From Micavibrio_A sp035759665 (GTDB lineage Bacteria > Pseudomonadota > Alphaproteobacteria > Micavibrionales > Micavibrionaceae), in assembly GCA_035759665.1 (NCBI GenBank), contig DASTUM010000155.1:1-10314 (forward strand): a DNA stretch of 10,314 nucleotides, given 5' to 3'. This document shows positions 6,514-10,314 of the stretch, piece by piece. The notes below the pieces were generated by a model. That model was given only the letters and a program-made list of their open reading frames with translations. It had not been told where the DNA came from and made no database searches. How positions within the stretch are numbered: position 1 is the stretch's first letter; each line of letters begins with the position of its first letter. A program made the translations under genes and the position numbers.

Positions 6514-7158
6514 ATGACACCGCAAAAAGTCCGTGAGTTCTTCAAACGCCTGCACGCCGCCAATCCCGAACCGAAGGGCGAACTGGAATGGACGAGCCCC
6601 TTCACGCTGCTGGTCGCCGTTGTTTTGTCGGCGCAGGCAACCGACAAGGGGGTGAACAAGGCGACGCCCGCTTTGTTCAAAGCCGCCGACACACCGCAAA
6701 AAATGATGCTGCTCGGCGAGGAAAAGATCAGGGATTGCATCAAGACGATCGGCCTCTTCAACACCAAGGCGAAGAATGTTTACGCGCTCTCAAAAATCCT
6801 GGTTGAACAATATGGCGGCAATATCCCTTTGAGCCGAGACGAGCTGGTGAAACTCCCCGGCGTCGGGCGGAAGACGGCGAATGTCGTCCTCAACATCGCC
6901 TACGCCCATCCGACCATCGCCGTCGACACGCACATTTTCCGCGTCTCGAACCGCACCGGCCTCGCTCCCGGCGCCACCGTCGAAAAGGTCGAAGAGAAGC
7001 TGGAGAAAGTCGTGCCCAAGGAATATCTCCTCCACGCCCATCACTGGCTGATCCTGCACGGACGCTATATCTGCGTCGCCCGCAAACCGAAATGCTATGA
7101 ATGCCCCGTGGTCGACCTATGCGCGTTCAAGGATAAGAACTTGGTGCCGCCTTCATGA
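6514..7158 (+). CDS. nth: Endonuclease III (DNA glycosylase/AP lyase)
   Basis: Nth removes oxidised pyrimidines from DNA and cleaves the resulting abasic site by beta-elimination, starting base-excision repair in the nucleoid. The 214-residue protein carries the helix-hairpin-helix LPGVGRKTANVV (114-125) with the Schiff-base lysine at 120. Catalytic Asp138 lies in VDTHIFRV. The C-terminal [4Fe-4S] ligands are Cys187, Cys194, Cys197 and Cys203 in the pattern C-X6-C-X2-C-X5-C. These positions equal those I recall for E. coli Nth, which supports the chosen ATG even though no strong Shine-Dalgarno precedes it. It is transcribed alone here, ending at the terminator shared with the bactofilin gene. 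Confidence 0.97.
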   Translation: MTPQKVREFFKRLHAANPEPKGELEWTSPFTLLVAVVLSAQATDKGVNKATPALFKAADTPQKMMLLGEEKIRDCIKTIGLFNTKAKNVYALSKILVEQYGGNIPLSRDELVKLPGVGRKTANVVLNIAYAHPTIAVDTHIFRVSNRTGLAPGATVEKVEEKLEKVVPKEYLLHAHHWLILHGRYICVARKPKCYECPVVDLCAFKDKNLVPPS

Positions 7159-7175
7159 TCCTCTCCAGCGGAAAT

Positions 7176-7203
7176 AAAAAACCGGGCCTACTGCCCGGTT
7201 TTT
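7176..7203. terminator. Bidirectional intrinsic terminator between nth and bactofilin gene
   Basis: A perfect 8-bp stem, AACCGGGC (7180-7187) and GCCCGGTT (7193-7200), encloses the loop CTACT. It is flanked by an A-run on the left and a T-run on the right, which extend the pairing. Read on either strand it is a GC-rich hairpin followed by U residues. It lies 17 bp after the nth stop and 30 bp after the bactofilin stop on the opposite strand, so it should end both convergent transcripts. Confidence 0.92.
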
Positions 7204-7233
7204 CTTATCCCTAGGATAGAGATTTCTTATGCC

Positions 7234-8094
7234 TTATTCAGCGGCGACGGCTTTGCCTTCGAACGGAAGTTCGGCGCCAAAGTCATTGGACTTGCGGGCT
7301 TTATTGTCCACTTTGCGGCTCTGTGTTGCCTTCGCGTCGAGCGGGGAAAGCTTACCGTCGATGTTCGAACCGGCTTCAATAGCGAGTTCTTTGTACGTGA
7401 TCGAACCCGTGATCGAACCCGAAGCCTTGACCGTCAGGCGGCCGCGAACCGTCAGGTCGCCTTCGAAGCGTCCCGCGATCGTGGCTTCGTCGATGTCGAC
7501 GGTGCCGAAATATGCGCCGGCTTCGGCGATTTCGAGAACGGAAGCGCCTTTCAGGGCTGCTTCGACCGTGCCTTCAACGACCAGATGGTCGCAGGACTCG
7601 ATTTCGCCCGACAGTGTGATGCCCTGGCCGATATAGAGTTTGCGGCCCGAGGCTGCGTCGTTTGCGCTGGCGCCGACCTGCTGGCCGTAGGTCGCGGCTC
7701 CCGGATAGGCACCCGGATAAGCACCCGGTACGCGACCGGCGATCGGGGCCTGCTGGCCCGGACGGGAGAACACGCCGCCCGGAATGTCGATGCGGGAAGG
7801 TGCGTCTTTGTTTTCGGTTTTGTTGTCGTCTGCTGCTGCGGTCATTGTACGAGTGTCCTTTTCTTCATCGTAGATAGGGGATTCATAAACATAAAACTGG
7901 TTTTGGGTCAATGGCTGGCTTTGATTCGCCGTTTGTGAGTTAACGGCTGCCTGCACGGCTTCAGTCTTTGCATAACGCTCAACGGCCGATTGCTCGATGA
8001 CCTTGCTCTGGTACGGGAAGGATTGCTGCTCTGGTTCAGTATACTCCGGTAGGTTCTTCGAAAGGTCGGGTCCGTTGTTCGTTCTGTGAAACAT
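7234..8094 (-). CDS. Bactofilin family cytoskeletal protein
   Basis: Bactofilins polymerise without nucleotide into beta-helical filaments that scaffold local peptidoglycan synthesis, stalks or cell shape. From the chosen start the protein has 286 residues. A long polar, Gln/Pro-rich and probably disordered N-terminal part spans about 1-148 and includes a YPGA repeat (about 123-133). The bactofilin beta-helix core covers about 151-252: GQGITLSGEIESCDHLVVEGTV and GRFEGDLTVRGRLTVKASG show its regular short hydrophobic/Gly pattern. A basic and acidic tail follows. I chose the ATG at 8094 because GGAG (8105-8108, minus) precedes it. The frame stays open to a GTG at 8193, whose extra 33 residues look noncoding. 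The usual M23 peptidase neighbour is absent from the window. Confidence 0.9.
   Translation of the reverse strand: MFHRTNNGPDLSKNLPEYTEPEQQSFPYQSKVIEQSAVERYAKTEAVQAAVNSQTANQSQPLTQNQFYVYESPIYDEEKDTRTMTAAADDNKTENKDAPSRIDIPGGVFSRPGQQAPIAGRVPGAYPGAYPGAATYGQQVGASANDAASGRKLYIGQGITLSGEIESCDHLVVEGTVEAALKGASVLEIAEAGAYFGTVDIDEATIAGRFEGDLTVRGRLTVKASGSITGSITYKELAIEAGSNIDGKLSPLDAKATQSRKVDNKARKSNDFGAELPFEGKAVAAE
7700..7732 (-). repeat. Short 12-bp tandem repeat coding for YPGA units
   Basis: On the plus strand CCCGGATAGGCA (7700-7711) is followed by CCCGGATAAGCA (7712-7723), then a partial third copy beginning CCCGGTA. The two full copies differ at one base. The repeat keeps frame and encodes the PGAYPGAYPGA part of the bactofilin N-terminal linker, so copy number could vary without a frameshift. 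Confidence 0.7.
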
Positions 8095-8427
8095 AGCTCT
8101 CTCGCTCCATATGTTTTTTAAAATCATCGGCATGAACCCGCCAGAACAGCGCGCCGGAAGCCTTGAAAGATGATTGATAAAAAACGCTAACACGCGGATT
8201 TAAGGGCCGCAACCCGCTAAACGAGTTATAAACAGTTATTTAATATGCGATTGAAATGAAATGATAAAAGCCGTTTGCGCAACTTGGATAACTGCATGCG
8301 GGATTGAAGATATTGATCTTTTCCGGTGCTTGTTATTGCGAGGCTGCGAGCCGCGGCAATCCGGCACCTGATTATCGCATCGCCGCGCCCCTCATAACAA
8401 TGTTTAGCTTCGCCGCCTACAACCTTG
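8095..8427. other. 333-bp gene-free region between bactofilin gene and uvrC
   Basis: No credible gene is seen on either strand; the open frames here lack start signals or continue into uvrC or the bactofilin gene. The left part should contain the bactofilin promoter, but I could not find a clear -35/-10 pair. The right part carries a palindromic repeat (8329-8400). No T-tailed terminator for uvrC is evident. Confidence 0.6.
8329..8400. repeat. Palindromic intergenic repeat (REP-like)
   Basis: The stretch has nested inverted repeats. The outer arms are TTGTTAT (8330-8336) with ATAACAA (8394-8400), and GAGG (8340-8343) with CCTC (8390-8393). An inner imperfect hairpin pairs ATTGC (8335-8339) with GCAAT (8356-8360), and GGCT (8342-8345) with AGCC (8349-8352). 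The inner sequence, of the form ATTGCGAGG...GCGGCAATCC, resembles an interspersed palindrome I recall from several proteobacterial genomes. CTTGTTATT at 8329-8337 recurs directly at 8424-8432, across the uvrC stop. Calling it a multicopy element is inferred, since only one copy is visible here. Confidence 0.55.
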
Positions 8428-10284
8428 TTATTCATTGAAAAAGGCAAAAATCTTTTCCGCCTGCACGCGCGAAATCCCCTCGACCCTGAGCAGGTCTTCC
8501 ACCCCCGCCGACTTGATCGCCTTCGCCGATCCGAAATGGTGAAGCAGCGCTCTTTTTCTCGCCGCGCCGATCCCCGGAATTTCATCGAGCGGGTTGCGCG
8601 TGATGTCCATGCTCCGGCGTTTCCGGTGCGCGCCTATGGCGAATCGGTGAACTTCGTCCCGCAGTCTTTGCAGGTAATGAAGAACCGGATCGTTTATGGG
8701 AAGCTGGAACGGCTCCCGCTCCTCCATGAAAAACTGCTCGCGCCCCGCGTTCCTGTCCGGCCCCTTGGCAATGGCGACGACGGTAAGGTCTTCCCACACG
8801 CCCAGCTCCTGCAAAATCTCCTTCACCGCGTTGAACTGGCCCAGCCCTCCGTCGATGAGCAGCAAATCCGGCCATTCCTCCGACCCGCGGTCGATCTCGT
8901 CCTTGATCGCCCGCCCGAACCTGCGCGCCATCACTTCGCGCATCATGCCGTAATCGTCGGCGGCTTCGGCCTGCCTGATATTGAACTTGCGGTACGCGCC
9001 TTTGCGGAATCCCTCGATCCCCGCCACCACCATCGCCCCGACCATGTTCGTGCCCGATATATGGGAATTGTCGTAAACCTCAATCCTCTCCGGAACCGCC
9101 TCCATGGCGAAGAGGCTGGCGACCCCTTCCAGCAATTCCGCCTCGCCCTTTCGCTCCAGAAGATGGCGCGCCAGCGCCTCCCTCGCGTTCTTCTCGACGA
9201 AATCCAGCAGGCGCTTTCTCTGCCCTCTCTGCGGGCGCATGATGCTGACTTTGCGTCCCCTTTTGTCGCGCATCGCCAGCGCCTGCTCCAGCAATTCGCG
9301 CTCCGCCGGCATAACGCTGACGACGATCTCCGGCGGAATAGACTTGCCCTCATAAAACTGGGCGAGAAAACTCGCCATGACGGTCTGCGGAGCTACATCG
9401 GAATCGTGGCGCGGGAAATAGGCGCGGTTGCCGAAATTTTGTCCGCCCCGGAAAAAGAACGCCTGAATGCAGGTTTTCCCTTCACGCTGATGAAACGCAA
9501 TCACGTCGAGGTCGTTGAGTTCTTCGATATTGATATCCTGGTGCGCCTGCACCGACGACAGCGAGGCGATCTTGTCACGGTATTCGGCGGCGGTTTCGTA
9601 ATCCATCGCCTCGCTCGCCTCCTCCATCTTCGCGCGGAAGTCGTCCTGCAGCGCGCGGCTCTGCCCGCTCAGGAAAGCCCGCGCCTGTTCAACATTTTTG
9701 GTATAATCCTCAACCGAAATCTTGCCCACGCACGGCGCCGTGCAGCGTTTGATATGATATTGCAGGCACGGGCGCTTCCGCGCCGCGAAGTAAGAATCCG
9801 TACAGTTACGCAACTTGAACACGCGCTGGAGCAGATCGATCGTATGGTTCACCGCCCCCGCATTGGCGAAGGGGCCGAAATATTCTCCACCCCCGTTGCG
9901 AAGGCCGCGATGCTTTTTCACCTGCGGGAAATCATGATCGTTCGTCACCATGATATAGGGAAAGGATTTATCGTCGCGCAGCAGGATATTGAATCGCGGC
10001 TTGAGATTCTTGATAAGATTGGATTCTAAGAGAAGCGCCTCCACCTCCGAATTCGTTACGATGAATTCCATCGTGATGGTTTCCGACACCATCCGCTTCA
10101 GGCGGTTGGGCAGCTTCATGACATGGGAATATGTCACGACCCGCTTCCTGAGCGCCCGCGCCTTACCGACATATAAAACATCGCCCTTCGCATCCAGCAT
10201 GCGATAGACGCCCGGCTTTTCGGGAAGATTTCTGGCGTAGCCGCGGATCACCTCCGCGCCGCGCTCCAGCGAATTGGCACTCAT
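8428..10284 (-). CDS. uvrC: UvrABC excinuclease subunit C
   Basis: UvrC is the nuclease of bacterial nucleotide-excision repair, cutting on both sides of a lesion marked by UvrA and UvrB. The 618-residue protein is complete. The N-terminal GIY-YIG nuclease has GVY at 25-27, YVG at 38-40, Arg48 and Glu82 (matching E. coli Arg42 and Glu76). Four cysteines at 161, 173, 181 and 185 match the conserved set linked to an iron-sulfur cluster. The UVR domain, which contacts UvrB, spans about 212-247. The RNase H-like 5'-incision domain includes Asp405 (DNSHISG), Asp444, Asp478 (LLLIDGG) and His546. Tandem helix-hairpin-helix motifs end the protein (about 565-618). The ATG is fixed by an in-frame TAA 9 nt before it, though no strong Shine-Dalgarno is seen. 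Confidence 0.98.
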   Translation of the reverse strand: MSANSLERGAEVIRGYARNLPEKPGVYRMLDAKGDVLYVGKARALRKRVVTYSHVMKLPNRLKRMVSETITMEFIVTNSEVEALLLESNLIKNLKPRFNILLRDDKSFPYIMVTNDHDFPQVKKHRGLRNGGGEYFGPFANAGAVNHTIDLLQRVFKLRNCTDSYFAARKRPCLQYHIKRCTAPCVGKISVEDYTKNVEQARAFLSGQSRALQDDFRAKMEEASEAMDYETAAEYRDKIASLSSVQAHQDINIEELNDLDVIAFHQREGKTCIQAFFFRGGQNFGNRAYFPRHDSDVAPQTVMASFLAQFYEGKSIPPEIVVSVMPAERELLEQALAMRDKRGRKVSIMRPQRGQRKRLLDFVEKNAREALARHLLERKGEAELLEGVASLFAMEAVPERIEVYDNSHISGTNMVGAMVVAGIEGFRKGAYRKFNIRQAEAADDYGMMREVMARRFGRAIKDEIDRGSEEWPDLLLIDGGLGQFNAVKEILQELGVWEDLTVVAIAKGPDRNAGREQFFMEEREPFQLPINDPVLHYLQRLRDEVHRFAIGAHRKRRSMDITRNPLDEIPGIGAARKRALLHHFGSAKAIKSAGVEDLLRVEGISRVQAEKIFAFFNE

Positions 10285-10314
10285 ATCAGCAATTTAGGGC
10301 AGATAACGCCCATC

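Noticed and set aside
8094..8193. N-terminal extension of the bactofilin from the GTG at 8193
   Set aside because: There is no Shine-Dalgarno at the GTG, and the 33 extra residues look like translated intergenic DNA. The ATG at 8094 has GGAG upstream.
8425..10029. 534-codon open frame antisense to uvrC
   Set aside because: It is explained by the GC bias of uvrC third positions. The product is His/Arg/Leu-rich without motifs, and uvrC itself is unambiguous.

Overview
The window looks like chromosomal DNA of an alphaproteobacterium of moderately high GC. This rests on remembered gene order (dnaK, dnaJ, dapB and nth close together is common in that class), on the alphaproteobacterial look of the proteins, and on the presence of a bactofilin. 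No rRNA or other taxonomic marker is present, so I do not name a genus. I see no insertion sequence, integrase, tRNA or CRISPR array.

Layout. Positions 1-185 are the leader of dnaK. A plus-strand block follows: dnaK (186-2108), a 110-bp gap with a GC-rich hairpin, dnaJ (2219-3364), a class D (OXA-1-like) beta-lactamase (3377-4192), a YdiI/MenI-type hotdog thioesterase (4200-4634) and dapB (4631-5392). From dnaJ to dapB the gaps are 12 bp, 7 bp and a 4-bp ATGA overlap, so these four genes are probably co-transcribed. Two unrecognised genes lie on the minus strand: an 86-residue soluble protein (5400-5660) and a 210-residue exported protein with four cysteines (5746-6378). nth, encoding endonuclease III (6514-7158), is on the plus strand. 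It ends at a clear bidirectional terminator (about 7176-7203) shared with the convergent bactofilin gene (7234-8094, minus). A gene-free stretch of 333 bp carries a palindromic repeat. uvrC (8428-10284, minus) fills the right end.

How the genes relate. DnaK and DnaJ form the Hsp70 folding machine. DapB makes the diaminopimelate/lysine precursor used for peptidoglycan. The beta-lactamase would protect peptidoglycan transpeptidases in the periplasm, and bactofilin scaffolds often organise local cell-wall growth. Nth and UvrC are base- and nucleotide-excision repair enzymes.

Most of the window is housekeeping. The least ordinary parts are the intact beta-lactamase inside the dnaJ-dapB run, the two unknown minus-strand genes between dapB and nth, and the palindromic repeat beside uvrC. 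I found no convincing new multi-gene system.
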